Shown in pieces: positions 16,153 to 24,857 of a stretch of DNA of 64,000 bases. A program made the translations under genes and the position numbers. Source of the stretch: DASRJG01 sp964647625. GTDB lineage: Bacteria > Acidobacteriota > Polarisedimenticolia > Polarisedimenticolales > DASRJG01. Numbering within the stretch: the stretch's first letter is position 1; each line of letters begins with the position of its first letter. The DNA lies in the NCBI GenBank assembly GCA_964647625.1, contig CAZYHZ010000006.1, forward strand, positions 1-64,000, given 5' to 3'. Below the pieces are notes generated by a model. It saw nothing but the letters and a program-made list of their open reading frames with translations. It searched no databases and was not told where the DNA came from.

Positions 16153-16825
16153 GCGATGCCTCCCTCCAGACGACCGTGTACCGCCATTCCGGGTGAAAGA
16201 ATACGCGACAGCCGGGAAGAAGCGCCTCGTAGGCCGGCTTGACGGCCGACTGATCGAGGTAAGTCTCGCCGTCCCCGTGGGCTTGGTGCAGCTCGGCAAT
16301 CGCGGCACTCGGCGCGGGCGCTCCATGCAGCCGGCGGAGGCGACGATACAGCCACGCGGCGCCGTTCACGGGAAGGCTCCTGAGGCCGCTGCGCTCCATG
16401 ACGTCCTGGATGATCAGCGTCCCGCCCTTGGCGACGAGCGAGGCCAAGAGCGGCACCACTCGATCGAGCGGCACGTGGTGCACCATCGCGACCGAGACGA
16501 CGAGGTCGAATCGTTCGGGCTCCTTGGCGAGCGCCTCGGGGTCCACGACTCGGTATCGGAGGTTCGACCTGCCTTCGGCGCCTCGCTTCGAGATGTCGAT
16601 CATTCCTGGGGAGATGTCGATTCCCACGGTGTCGATTCCCCGTGCCGCCAGCGCGCGCGTCATCGCGCCGTCGCCGCAGCCGACGTCGAGCGCGGTCTTC
16701 ACGTTCGGGGGAACGTGCGGGAGGACGAACTTTTCCACCGAAGTCAACGCATCCGGGCGCGCCTCCACGGCCATCGCCTTTGCGATGCGGTCGAAATCGG
16801 TGACGACCGACGACAGCGGTTTCAT
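16139..16825 (-). CDS. Class I SAM-dependent methyltransferase
   Basis: This 228-residue methyltransferase has a standard Rossmann core. Motif I is ALDVGCGDGAMTRAL, with GIDISPGMI as motif II, then DLVVSVAMVHHVP and GGTLIIQDVM. An N-terminal helix and a C-terminal segment with LYRRLRRLHG and TVVWRE probably hold the substrate site. The substrate cannot be deduced; a small molecule or quinone-like substrate is typical for this group. The ATG overlaps the stop of the alpha/beta hydrolase upstream. Confidence 0.85.
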   Translation of the reverse strand: MKPLSSVVTDFDRIAKAMAVEARPDALTSVEKFVLPHVPPNVKTALDVGCGDGAMTRALAARGIDTVGIDISPGMIDISKRGAEGRSNLRYRVVDPEALAKEPERFDLVVSVAMVHHVPLDRVVPLLASLVAKGGTLIIQDVMERSGLRSLPVNGAAWLYRRLRRLHGAPAPSAAIAELHQAHGDGETYLDQSAVKPAYEALLPGCRVFFHPEWRYTVVWREASHAGS

Positions 16826-17586
16826 GGCGCGCCGATTCCTGTCCGGAGAGCCGGGATGTAGGCGGGGCTTTCCGAGATCGTATTGTGCCCGGTTCCGGGA
16901 ATCAGCGTGAGCGACGCGATCCCGGGAGCGAAGCTGCGAAGCAGGCTGTCGGTGCTCGATCGAGGCACGATCTCGTCATTCTCCGCGGCGATCAGTAGCG
17001 TGGGCACGCGTAGCTCAGGGGCGAATCTGGACGAACGATAGGTGTCCTTGAGCAACAAGCGTACGGGCAAGTACGGATAATGCTGCGCCGCCAACGATTG
17101 CAGGCTGTCGAACGGGGTGACGAGCACGAGACGGGCGACGGGACGGCGCGCGGCGAGCTGCACCGCGACGCCGCTCCCCAGGCTGCGCCCGACGACCGCG
17201 ATGTTCGCGTGGTCTTTCTGGGCGCTGTCGAAGAGGGCGCTCGCATCCGCAACGAGCGCGGGCTCGGAGGGCTCGCCGGTGCTTCCGCCGTAGCCTCGGT
17301 ATCGCATGAGATAAATCGCACGATCGGGGAACGCTTTGACCAGGCTCGGCAGCGTCTGTGAGACGTCTTCGGCGTTGCCCCCGAAATACAGGACGGCGTT
17401 CGACCACGCTTGGGCGTGCGTGGAGACGACGACGGTCGCTCCGTCGCCTGTCGGTAGGGTCATCGTCGGGCCGGTCGCACGGGCGACGGCCTGCGGGAAG
17501 TAGATGAGCGAGCGCTGGGTCCAGAACACGCCGAGACACAGCAAGCCGTAGGCGACGGCGGCACCGATCAGCAGCGCGAGCATCAT
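16822..17586 (-). CDS. Alpha/beta hydrolase (BEM46/ABHD17-like)
   Basis: This 254-residue membrane-anchored hydrolase has an N-terminal transmembrane segment (2-24) and QRSLIYFPQ, typical of the family. Further landmarks are YFGGNAEDVSQ (oxyanion loop), MRYRGYGGSTGEPSE, the nucleophile elbow GRSLGSG with catalytic Ser, ENDEIVP (acid) and GTGHNT (His). All triad members are intact. Two consecutive ATG codons begin the gene; I use the first, at 17586. It lies 14 bases after tyrS, so it is probably in the same transcript. The substrate is unknown. Confidence 0.85.
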   Translation of the reverse strand: MMLALLIGAAVAYGLLCLGVFWTQRSLIYFPQAVARATGPTMTLPTGDGATVVVSTHAQAWSNAVLYFGGNAEDVSQTLPSLVKAFPDRAIYLMRYRGYGGSTGEPSEPALVADASALFDSAQKDHANIAVVGRSLGSGVAVQLAARRPVARLVLVTPFDSLQSLAAQHYPYLPVRLLLKDTYRSSRFAPELRVPTLLIAAENDEIVPRSSTDSLLRSFAPGIASLTLIPGTGHNTISESPAYIPALRTGIGAP

Positions 17587-17600
17587 GCGCTTGCCGGCCG

Positions 17601-18818
17601 TCAGGCGAACTTCACCCTGGCGAAATGCCGCTTGCCGACCTTGACGAGCACGGTCGCTCCGGACGGCGCCGGGATGTCGCGTGTGCCGGGGGCGACCTTC
17701 TCGCCGTCGATGGTCACGCCGCCTTGCGCGATCAAACGCATCGCTTCGCCGTTCGACTTCGCGAGCTGAGTGTCGACGAGGAGCTTCGGCAGGAACGTCT
17801 TGCCGTCGGCCGGCGCGATCGTGAACTCTCGAACGTCGTCGGGCTCGCCCTTGTCCGTGAAGATGCGCTCGAATTCCTCGAGGGCATGCTTGGCGGCCGC
17901 CTCTCCGTGGAAGTCGGTGATGATGCGCATCGCCAAGCCCTGTTTGGCCTTCTTCGGATGGAGCGTTTTGTCCTTCACCAGGCGCTTCATCTGCTCGATG
18001 CCGGAGGGCGAGACGTCGGTGCACAGCAGGTAGTAGCGCCACATCAGGTCGTCGCTGATCGACATGATCTTGCCGAAGACCGACGACGGGGCTTCCTCGA
18101 CTCCGACGTAGTTGCCCAGCGACTTCGACATCTTCTCGACGCCGTCGAGTCCCTCGAGGAGCGGCATCGTCAGGACGACCTGCGGCGGCAGGTCGTAGCC
18201 GGGCATGATGTCGCGGCCGACGTTCAGATTGAAGAGCTGGTCGGTGCCTCCCAGCTCGACGTCGGCCTTCAGGAAGACCGAGTCGTAAGCCTGCGCCAGC
18301 GGGTACAGGAACTCGTGCATCGAGATCTGCACGCCGTTGGCGTAGCGCTCCTTGAAATCCTTCCGCTCGAGCATGCGCGCGACGTTGTACTTGGCGGCGA
18401 GGCGGATCATCCCTTCGGACCCCAGCGGGGACAGCCACTCGCTGTTGAAGCGGATCTCGGTCTTCTGCGGGTCGAGGACCTTGAAGCACTGCCGCTTGTA
18501 GGTCTCGGCGTTCTCCATGATCTGCTCGCGCGAGAGCGGCGGGCGGGTCTTGCTGCGACCGGTGGGGTCTCCGATCATCCCGGTGAAATCGCCGATGACG
18601 AAAATCACGCGGTGCCCCAGGTCCTCGAACTGGCGCATCTTGCGGAGCAGGACCGTGTGGCCGAGGTGGATGTCGGGGGCGGTCGGGTCGAAGCCGACCT
18701 TGACCGTCAGCGGCTTTCCCGTCGCGATCGACCGCTCGAGCTTCTTCTTCAGCTCGTCGATCGTCACCAGATCGACGGCGCCGCGCGCGAGGATGTCGTA
18801 TTGCTCTTCGACCGTCAT
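17601..18818 (-). CDS. tyrS: Tyrosyl-tRNA synthetase
   Basis: This class I aminoacyl-tRNA synthetase of 405 residues charges tRNA-Tyr. The HIGH motif is HLGH (in APDIHLGHTVLL), KMSKS is present exactly in DGVEKMSKSLGN, and GGTDQLFN lies between. The C-terminal S4 RNA-binding domain (about 340-405) shows LLVDTQLAKSNGEAMRLIAQGGVTIDGEKV. This is the TyrS type related to the short-insert (TyrZ-like) bacterial form. It is followed by a hydrolase and methyltransferase with near-zero spacing. Confidence 0.96.
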   Translation of the reverse strand: MTVEEQYDILARGAVDLVTIDELKKKLERSIATGKPLTVKVGFDPTAPDIHLGHTVLLRKMRQFEDLGHRVIFVIGDFTGMIGDPTGRSKTRPPLSREQIMENAETYKRQCFKVLDPQKTEIRFNSEWLSPLGSEGMIRLAAKYNVARMLERKDFKERYANGVQISMHEFLYPLAQAYDSVFLKADVELGGTDQLFNLNVGRDIMPGYDLPPQVVLTMPLLEGLDGVEKMSKSLGNYVGVEEAPSSVFGKIMSISDDLMWRYYLLCTDVSPSGIEQMKRLVKDKTLHPKKAKQGLAMRIITDFHGEAAAKHALEEFERIFTDKGEPDDVREFTIAPADGKTFLPKLLVDTQLAKSNGEAMRLIAQGGVTIDGEKVAPGTRDIPAPSGATVLVKVGKRHFARVKFA

Positions 18819-18852
18819 GGTCCGGGGATTCTAGGGACGCGCCTGGGCGCGA

Positions 18853-20127
18853 TCAAGGCTTGGCAGGCGGAGTGGCCGCCGGCCGCTTGACCTGCGGCTT
18901 TGCAATGACCGCGATCGATCGGGCGCCGTTTTTCCCCACAGACCGGACGCCGAAGACCCAGTCGTCGATGCGGATCCCTTGAAGTGTCTCGGATTCGGCG
19001 TACGGCACCGTGCGAAGTACGGTCCATCGCGACCTGGCCGTGTCTCTCTTCAGGATCTCGAACCCGCTCCGTTCCTGGTCGCCCGAGGCCGCCTCGAACG
19101 ACACCGTCGTGTCGTTCTTGACGGCGCCCTCGGAGATCGCGGACGTGGGCGGCGCGGGCGCGTTCGCCAACGCAAGGGCCGCCTGGGCGTTCAGGCCTGC
19201 GACCTTGGCGAGGAAGTCGAAGTCCATGAACTTCGGGAGATCGCCGTACTCGACGCCGTCCTCCGTGCGCGGGGTCTGGTGCTGGTGCCTGTAGTCTTCC
19301 CTCGGCTCGGTGAACCGGACCGCCGGGAGTCCCGCTTCCACGAACGGCAGGTGGTCGCCTCCCCGGCCGAAGCGGTCCTTCCGGAAGTTGATCCGCACCG
19401 CGCGGCGCCCCAGCATCTCGTCGAGCCACAGCCCCAGCTCGCGCGCGGGCGCTTCGGCGTCGTCGCCGCAGAACACGCGGGGACGCGTGTCCTTCGAGCC
19501 GTTGGTCGCCCCCACGATGTCGTTGTTGAGCACGCCCCCGACGGTGTAGCCTTGCGCCTTGGCCCACTCGACGAGCCGCTTCCCGCCGAGCAGCCCCTGC
19601 TCTTCGCCGGCGAGCGCCGCGAGCACGATCGTCGCGCGGTGTGGCTTTCCGGCCAGCCGCCGCGCCGCCGCCACGACGACCGTCGTGCCCGAGGCGTCGT
19701 CGTCGGCCCCCGGGGCGTCGCAGGTCGAATCCATGATGTCCGAGCACATCGAGTCGTAGTGGCCGGAGACGAAGAACGCGGTCGTCTTCAGGTCCGGGTC
19801 GCTTCCTTCGAGGATCAGATAGACGTTCTGGAGCGGCGCCGGCTGGTCGTGCGTGCGCGGGGAGGTGGCTTCGAACTTGTCGACGACGACGCGGGCACGC
19901 GGGTCCCGCGTCGACGCCTTGTTCATCTCCCCGACCAGATAGTCCCGCGCGCAGCCGATGCCGCGCACCGGATCCGTCCACGACGACAGCGCATGGCGCG
20001 TGCCGCAGGCGACGAGGTGCGCGTCGATGTCGCGGACTTCATCTGCTTTGGGCCGGGCGGAGCCGGCAACAGCGGCGGCCGCCCAGCCCAAGAGGAGTGC
20101 CAAGCCCCCGAGACTCTTCGCCCCCAT
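18853..20127 (-). CDS. M28 family metallopeptidase, exported
   Basis: This 424-residue aminopeptidase-like protein has a signal peptide (1-22). The zinc-binding residues of M28 enzymes are visible: H in VSGHYDSM, D in GADDDASG, the catalytic E-E pair in LAGEEQGLLG, D in NNDIVG and a distal H in HQHQTPRTEDG. An insert with two Cys (MCSDIMDSTCDAPG) may form a disulfide. About 90 C-terminal residues form a beta-rich, fibronectin-like tail. It probably releases N-terminal residues in the periplasm. It is adjacent to the DUF1326 gene, ten bases apart. Confidence 0.9.
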   Translation of the reverse strand: MGAKSLGGLALLLGWAAAAVAGSARPKADEVRDIDAHLVACGTRHALSSWTDPVRGIGCARDYLVGEMNKASTRDPRARVVVDKFEATSPRTHDQPAPLQNVYLILEGSDPDLKTTAFFVSGHYDSMCSDIMDSTCDAPGADDDASGTTVVVAAARRLAGKPHRATIVLAALAGEEQGLLGGKRLVEWAKAQGYTVGGVLNNDIVGATNGSKDTRPRVFCGDDAEAPARELGLWLDEMLGRRAVRINFRKDRFGRGGDHLPFVEAGLPAVRFTEPREDYRHQHQTPRTEDGVEYGDLPKFMDFDFLAKVAGLNAQAALALANAPAPPTSAISEGAVKNDTTVSFEAASGDQERSGFEILKRDTARSRWTVLRTVPYAESETLQGIRIDDWVFGVRSVGKNGARSIAVIAKPQVKRPAATPPAKP

Positions 20128-20137
20128 CAGGCGGCGG

Positions 20138-20869
20138 CTATTCCTTCTTCATGGCGGCCATCTTCTGGGCGAGGCCGGCGGCGAATTTCTCGTACTGCGC
20201 GCTGTCGATCTCGAACGTGCCGTACATGTAGTTCGAGCCGTTCGCGTTCCAGTTCTGGCCCGCGTCGTTGTAGGCGAGCTTCGTGGTCTCGCCCTGGTTG
20301 TACTCGTGGTGGAGCGGGTCGGCCCCCGGAGGGTTCGTGATCTTCACCGATCCGCCGAGGCCCCCGTCGACCAGATGCCCCGAGAACGTCCCGTACTTCG
20401 CGAGCGAGATCGTGTGCTCCTTGCCGTCGATCTTGCGAACGATCGGCACGATCCGCACCTCGGTCTTCGGCGACGCCCCCCCCGCGAGGACGGTGTTCGC
20501 GATGGCCTCGAGGGCCTTCCGCTGCTCCGGAGTTCCCTTCTCGTCGACGTAGTAATAGTTGAAGTTCCACTTCCCGTACGATTCCATCATCCCCTTGCCG
20601 TCGGGGCTCTGGGACATCGAGCCCACGGCCAGACCGTCGAGATTGACGTTTCCGTAGTTGCCCTTCGTGATGAACAGGAACTGACCGCCCCCGCAGTTCA
20701 TCTTCGTCGGCTTCGATCCGAACCAGCACGGGCAGGCGGCGCTGCAGCTGCATGCTTCTTCGAGCTGGCCCGCGAGCTTCCATGGAGTCTTCGGAGCGTC
20801 TCCCGCCCCGACGGCTGCGATGGTCGTTGCGGCAACGATTCCCAGTACGGCGGCCTTGAACGTCGTCAT
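20138..20869 (-). CDS. DUF1326 domain protein with signal peptide
   Basis: This 243-residue protein has an N-terminal signal peptide (1-22) and the DUF1326 hallmark EEACSCSAACPCWFG, a Cys-rich cluster likely to bind metal. A second Cys follows in KMNCGGG. DUF1326 proteins are usually cytoplasmic and about 200 residues; export here is unusual. A C-terminal beta domain contains HHEYNQGETTKL. A strong ribosome site (GGGGAGA) precedes the ATG. Function is unknown; a possible role in metal or redox handling is inference. It is the first gene of the unit with the M28 peptidase. Confidence 0.82.
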   Translation of the reverse strand: MTTFKAAVLGIVAATTIAAVGAGDAPKTPWKLAGQLEEACSCSAACPCWFGSKPTKMNCGGGQFLFITKGNYGNVNLDGLAVGSMSQSPDGKGMMESYGKWNFNYYYVDEKGTPEQRKALEAIANTVLAGGASPKTEVRIVPIVRKIDGKEHTISLAKYGTFSGHLVDGGLGGSVKITNPPGADPLHHEYNQGETTKLAYNDAGQNWNANGSNYMYGTFEIDSAQYEKFAAGLAQKMAAMKKE

Positions 20870-20928
20870 GGCTCTCCCCTTCTCGGAATGGAAGCTCCGA
20901 GCAGGGCCGAGTGTACACCCCGTACGGA

Positions 20929-21654
20929 TCAGAATGCGCCGCGTTCCCGCAGGCTGGAAAACCCTGCCTTCGCCACGATCAGGTGGTCGTACAGCTCGAT
21001 TCCGACGATCTCGCCCGCGCGGTGAACCCCCCGGGTGAACGCGACGTCCTCGTCGGACGGATCAAGGCTGCCGCTCGGGTGGTTGTGGACGAGGATGAAG
21101 CCCATCGCCAGGTGCGCGATCGCGGGATACAGGATTTCCCGGGGGTGGGAGCGCGTCGTGTTCAACGACCCGATCGAGATCGTCTCGCGATGGATCAGGG
21201 CGTTCTGAGCGTCGAGGTAGAGCCCGACCAGGTGTTCTTTCTTCAGCTGTGCCAGGTCTCGCGTGAGGGCGTACGCCGCCTGGGGGCGCGTGATGCGTGG
21301 CCGCTTGTCTTCGTCCCGCCCGTGCGCGCGGCGCCCCAGCTCGAAGGCCGACGCCAGCCGGGCCGCGAGCGCATCGCCGATCCCGGGCTCTTTCTTCCAT
21401 TCGTCGGGGCTCAACCTCGCGAGACGCTCCACCCCGTGGCGGCGGAGGAGCCGCCCGGCCAGCTCGCACGCTCCTGCCTTCGAGGTTCCACTTCCGAGCA
21501 CGAGCGCCAGAAGCTCGGTGCTCGCGAGCGCCCCCGTCCCGTTGGCGAGCGCTTTCTCACGAGGGCGGTGCGGCCGCGGGACGGCGTCCAGCGCATGCAC
21601 GATCTCGCGCGGCCAGGCGGGCGCGGACTCGCCGGAGTTCCAGTCGTGTGACAC
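20929..21654 (-). CDS. radC: RadC family protein (JAB/MPN domain)
   Basis: This 241-residue RadC has a helix-hairpin-helix-like N-terminal part (about 30-100, with KEPGIGDALAARLASAFELGRR) and an MPN domain with the JAMM zinc motif H-N-H-P-S-G followed by DPSDEDVAFTR. The glutamate in the catalytic strand (RETISIG) is present. RadC was named for DNA repair but its real role is unclear; family members are metalloprotease-like. It lies at the 3' end of the purine/pilus unit and has a 28-base gap from purN. Confidence 0.92.
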   Translation of the reverse strand: MSHDWNSGESAPAWPREIVHALDAVPRPHRPREKALANGTGALASTELLALVLGSGTSKAGACELAGRLLRRHGVERLARLSPDEWKKEPGIGDALAARLASAFELGRRAHGRDEDKRPRITRPQAAYALTRDLAQLKKEHLVGLYLDAQNALIHRETISIGSLNTTRSHPREILYPAIAHLAMGFILVHNHPSGSLDPSDEDVAFTRGVHRAGEIVGIELYDHLIVAKAGFSSLRERGAF

Positions 21655-21682
21655 GTCGCCCTTGCGAGGAGAGCGCGGGACC

Positions 21683-22306
21683 TCAGGAGGCGCGGATGCG
21701 GACGCGGCGGCCGTCGACCTCGAGCCGGCCCGCCGCCAGGAGCGCCAGAGCCTCGGGGTAGATCCGGTGCTCTTGCTCGAGAATGCGCGCCGAAAGCGTC
21801 TCGACGGTGTCGCCGGGCTGAACGGGGACGGACGCTTGCAGGACGATCGGGCCGTGGTCGAGCTCGTCGTCGACGAAGTGCACCGTGCAGCCGGCGATCT
21901 TCACGCCGTGGCCGAGCGCGGCCTTCTGCGCGTCGAGCCCTGGGAACGACGGCAGGAGCCCGGGGTGGACGTTCAGGATCTTGGACGGGAACGCCGCGAC
22001 GAGAAACGGCGAGAGCCGCCGCATGTAGCCCGCGAGGCAGACGAATTCGACGTCGTATTCGCGAAGGACATCGAGCACCGCGCGCTCGTGGGCCTCGCGC
22101 GGCTTGATCTTGGTGTGATCGACGACCGCGTCGGGAACGCCCTGAGAGCGCGCCCATTCGAGCCCCGGGGCGCCGGGGACGTTCGACACGACGACCGCGG
22201 GCTCGGCGGGCACGCGTCCATCACGCATGGCGGAAACGAGGGCGATCATGTTCGAGCCGCGCCCCGAGATCAGGATGCCGACCTGCGGGCGCCTCAGGTC
22301 AGGCAT
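21683..22306 (-). CDS. purN: Phosphoribosylglycinamide formyltransferase
   Basis: The enzyme transfers the formyl group from 10-formyltetrahydrofolate to GAR, the third step of purine synthesis. The 207 residues show SGRGSNM at the N-terminus, LAGYMRRLSPFLV, the catalytic Asn-His in ILNVHPGLLPSFPG and the Asp in HFVDDELDHGPIV. Length is normal. The start overlaps the purM stop by eight bases, so the two are translationally coupled. Confidence 0.95.
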   Translation of the reverse strand: MPDLRRPQVGILISGRGSNMIALVSAMRDGRVPAEPAVVVSNVPGAPGLEWARSQGVPDAVVDHTKIKPREAHERAVLDVLREYDVEFVCLAGYMRRLSPFLVAAFPSKILNVHPGLLPSFPGLDAQKAALGHGVKIAGCTVHFVDDELDHGPIVLQASVPVQPGDTVETLSARILEQEHRIYPEALALLAAGRLEVDGRRVRIRAS

Positions 22307-23345
22307 AGACGACGTTGCGGTTGCCCGGGACGATTTCCCCGATCTTGAAGAAACGCTCGCCCTTCGCGGTCAGGTGGGCCTCGAACGTGCCCGCCGACGC
22401 GGGCGGCACCACGCACACCATGCCGAGGCCCATGTTGAACGCCCGGTACATCTCGTCGTCTTGGACGTTTCCTAGCGCCTGCATCACCGAGAAGACGGGG
22501 AGCACGGGCCACGTCCCGCGCGAAACCCTAGCGGCGGTGCCTTCGGGCAGGATGCGCGGCACGTTGTCGGTGATGCCCCCGCCCGTGATGTGGGCGAGCC
22601 CGTGGACGAGGCCCGACTCGATCGCGCCCTTGAGCGGGCCGAGATACGAGCGATGCTCGGCGAGCAGGGTCTGACCGATCGTCGCCGGAAGGCCGGCCAC
22701 GACATCGTCTGGCGCATGACCCTTGACTTCGAAGAAGATCTTCCGGGCGAGCGAGTAGCCGTTGGTGTGGAGGCCGGCCGAGGCGAGACCGTAGAGCCGG
22801 TCGCCGATCGCGACGGCGCGGCCGTCGATCAGCTTGCGCTTGTCCGCCATTCCGACGATGAACCCGGCGACGTCGTACTCGCCGTCGGCGTAGAAGCCCG
22901 GCATCTCCGCCGTCTCGCCACCAAGGAGCGCGCAGCCGTTTTCGCGGCAGCCTGCGGCGACGCCGGAGACGACCGACGCCAGCACGGTGGGCGATAGCCG
23001 GCCCGTCGCGACGTAGTCGAGGAAGAACAGCGGGAAGGCGCCCTGGACCAGGATGTCGTTGACGCAGTGATTGACGAGGTCGCGCCCGACGGTGTCGTGG
23101 CGGCCGGTCATGAAAGCGACCTTGAGCTTCGTTCCGACGCCGTCGCACGAGGCGACGAGCACGGGCTCTTTCACGCCCGCAAGATCCGGCGCGAACATAC
23201 CTCCGAACGATCCGAGATCGGCGAGCACGCCGGGCGTGCGCGTCGCCTGGAGCATCGCCTTGATGCGGCGCAGGCCTTCGTCCTGGGCGTCGATGTCGAC
23301 ACCCGCGTCGCGATAGGTCAGCCCCGGATCCTTTGGCTCGCTCAT
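22299..23345 (-). CDS. purM: Phosphoribosylformylglycinamidine cyclo-ligase
   Basis: This AIR synthetase closes the imidazole ring in step five of purine synthesis. About 348 residues carry LTYRDAGVDIDAQDE, LVASCDGVGTKLKVAF, GRDLVNHCVNDILVQGA, the ATP-binding GGETAEMPGFY and the C-terminal HITGGGITDNVPR. The start is uncertain between ATG at 23345 and ATG at 23354, neither with a convincing ribosome site; I use the former because MSEPKDPGLTYRDAGV is the usual beginning. It overlaps purN and follows purF by about 72 bases. Confidence 0.95.
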   Translation of the reverse strand: MSEPKDPGLTYRDAGVDIDAQDEGLRRIKAMLQATRTPGVLADLGSFGGMFAPDLAGVKEPVLVASCDGVGTKLKVAFMTGRHDTVGRDLVNHCVNDILVQGAFPLFFLDYVATGRLSPTVLASVVSGVAAGCRENGCALLGGETAEMPGFYADGEYDVAGFIVGMADKRKLIDGRAVAIGDRLYGLASAGLHTNGYSLARKIFFEVKGHAPDDVVAGLPATIGQTLLAEHRSYLGPLKGAIESGLVHGLAHITGGGITDNVPRILPEGTAARVSRGTWPVLPVFSVMQALGNVQDDEMYRAFNMGLGMVCVVPPASAGTFEAHLTAKGERFFKIGEIVPGNRNVVYA

Positions 23346-23417
23346 CCCCGCCATCTTATCGCCGCGGCCCGCCCCCATCGTGGCGGCCGTCCCGATCCCA
23401 GGGTTACCGCGTCACAA

Positions 23418-24803
23418 CTAGCGCCGCGACTTTTCGAACAGCTTGAGCTGGCCCTCGCGCTCCATGGGCAGCGCCACCGGATGGCGATCGGTCCAGCACG
23501 CGGTGCAGTAGTCGTCGGCGCTCCCACCCATCGCCTTCATCATGCCGTCCAGGCTGAGGAAGCCGAGCGAGTCGGCGCCGACGAATTTGCGGATCTGCTC
23601 GACGGACATCGAATTGGCGATCAGCTCGTCGCGGCGCGGCGTGTCGATGCCGTAGTAGCACGGGCCGACCGTGGGCGGGCACGAGATGCGCAGGTGGACT
23701 TCCTTGGCGCCCGCGTCGCGGCACATCTGCACGATCTTCTGGCTCGTCGTCCCGCGGACGATGCTGTCGTCGATCAACGCGATGCGTCGGCCTGCGAGCG
23801 TCTCGCGCACCGGATTCAGCTTCACGCGGACGCCGAAATTCCGGATGTTCTGCGAGGGCTGGATGAACGTCCGGCCGACGTAGTGGTTGCGCACCAGCCC
23901 CATCTCGAAGCGGATCTTCGCGGCGTCGGCGTAGCCGAGCGCGGCGTAGGTCCCCGAGTCCGGGACGGGCACGATCAGATCGACGTCGGCGGGCTTCTCG
24001 CCCCACAGCTCGGCGCCGAGCTTCTTTCTCACCCCCTGGACCGATTGGCCGAACAGCGTGCTGTCCGGCCGCGCGAAGTAGACGTATTCGAACGCGCAGG
24101 GCGCCGGCCGCGCCGGGGCGAGCGGCTTGAACGAGTGCACGCCCCCGACGTCGATGACGACGACCTCTCCCCGCTCGAGGTCGCGGACCTTCTCGGCGCC
24201 CAGAAGATCGAACGCGCACGACTCGCTGGCGACGACCCAGGCCCCGTCGACCTTGCCGAGGGAGAGCGGCCGGAAGCCCATCGGATCGCGGACCGCGATC
24301 AGCCGGCCCGGCACCAGGAACAGCAGCGAGAATGCGCCCCGCACCTGCCGCACGGCCTCGACGATCGCATCGACGACGTCGGGCACGCGCGACCGGGCGA
24401 CGAGGTGCAAGAGCACCTCGGTGTCGGTCGTCGTCTGGAAGATCGCGCCGTCGGCTTCGAGATCGCGGCGGATCGTCGCGGCATCGACCAGATTTCCGTT
24501 GTGGGCGACGGCGATCGGCCCCCGATGGTGCTGGAGCAGGAACGGCTGCGCGTTGGCCGGGTTCGAATCGCCCGCGGTCGAATACCTCACGTGGCCGATG
24601 GCGAGCGTCCCGCGCAGGGTGTCGATGACCTCGCGGGAGAACACGTCGGCGACGTGTCCCATCCCGCCGCGGCGGGTGAGCGCCGGCCCCTCGGCCGAGA
24701 CGATTCCGGCGGATTCCTGCCCGCGGTGCTGAAGCGCATAGAGTCCGAGATAGGAGAGCTTGGCCGCTTCGGGGTGACCGAAGATGCCGACGATGCCGCA
24801 CAC
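23418..24803 (-). CDS. purF: Amidophosphoribosyltransferase
   Basis: This is the committed enzyme of purine synthesis, making phosphoribosylamine from PRPP and glutamine. The 461 residues begin MCGIVGIFGH, so Cys2 becomes the N-terminal nucleophile after Met removal. The glutaminase domain shows LQHRGQESAG and HVRYSTAGDSN. The PRTase domain shows IALIDDSIVRGTT, the PRPP loop. Cys residues for a possible Fe-S cluster occur (CRDAG, CPP, YYGIDTPRR and CTACW), as in the Bacillus-type enzyme. The gap to purB is 54 bases. Confidence 0.96.
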   Translation of the reverse strand: MCGIVGIFGHPEAAKLSYLGLYALQHRGQESAGIVSAEGPALTRRGGMGHVADVFSREVIDTLRGTLAIGHVRYSTAGDSNPANAQPFLLQHHRGPIAVAHNGNLVDAATIRRDLEADGAIFQTTTDTEVLLHLVARSRVPDVVDAIVEAVRQVRGAFSLLFLVPGRLIAVRDPMGFRPLSLGKVDGAWVVASESCAFDLLGAEKVRDLERGEVVVIDVGGVHSFKPLAPARPAPCAFEYVYFARPDSTLFGQSVQGVRKKLGAELWGEKPADVDLIVPVPDSGTYAALGYADAAKIRFEMGLVRNHYVGRTFIQPSQNIRNFGVRVKLNPVRETLAGRRIALIDDSIVRGTTSQKIVQMCRDAGAKEVHLRISCPPTVGPCYYGIDTPRRDELIANSMSVEQIRKFVGADSLGFLSLDGMMKAMGGSADDYCTACWTDRHPVALPMEREGQLKLFEKSRR

Positions 24804-24857
24804 GCTAGATGTCTCCTCGGCTCGGCGATGACGGACAGGAAGATTGTAGCAACCGCG

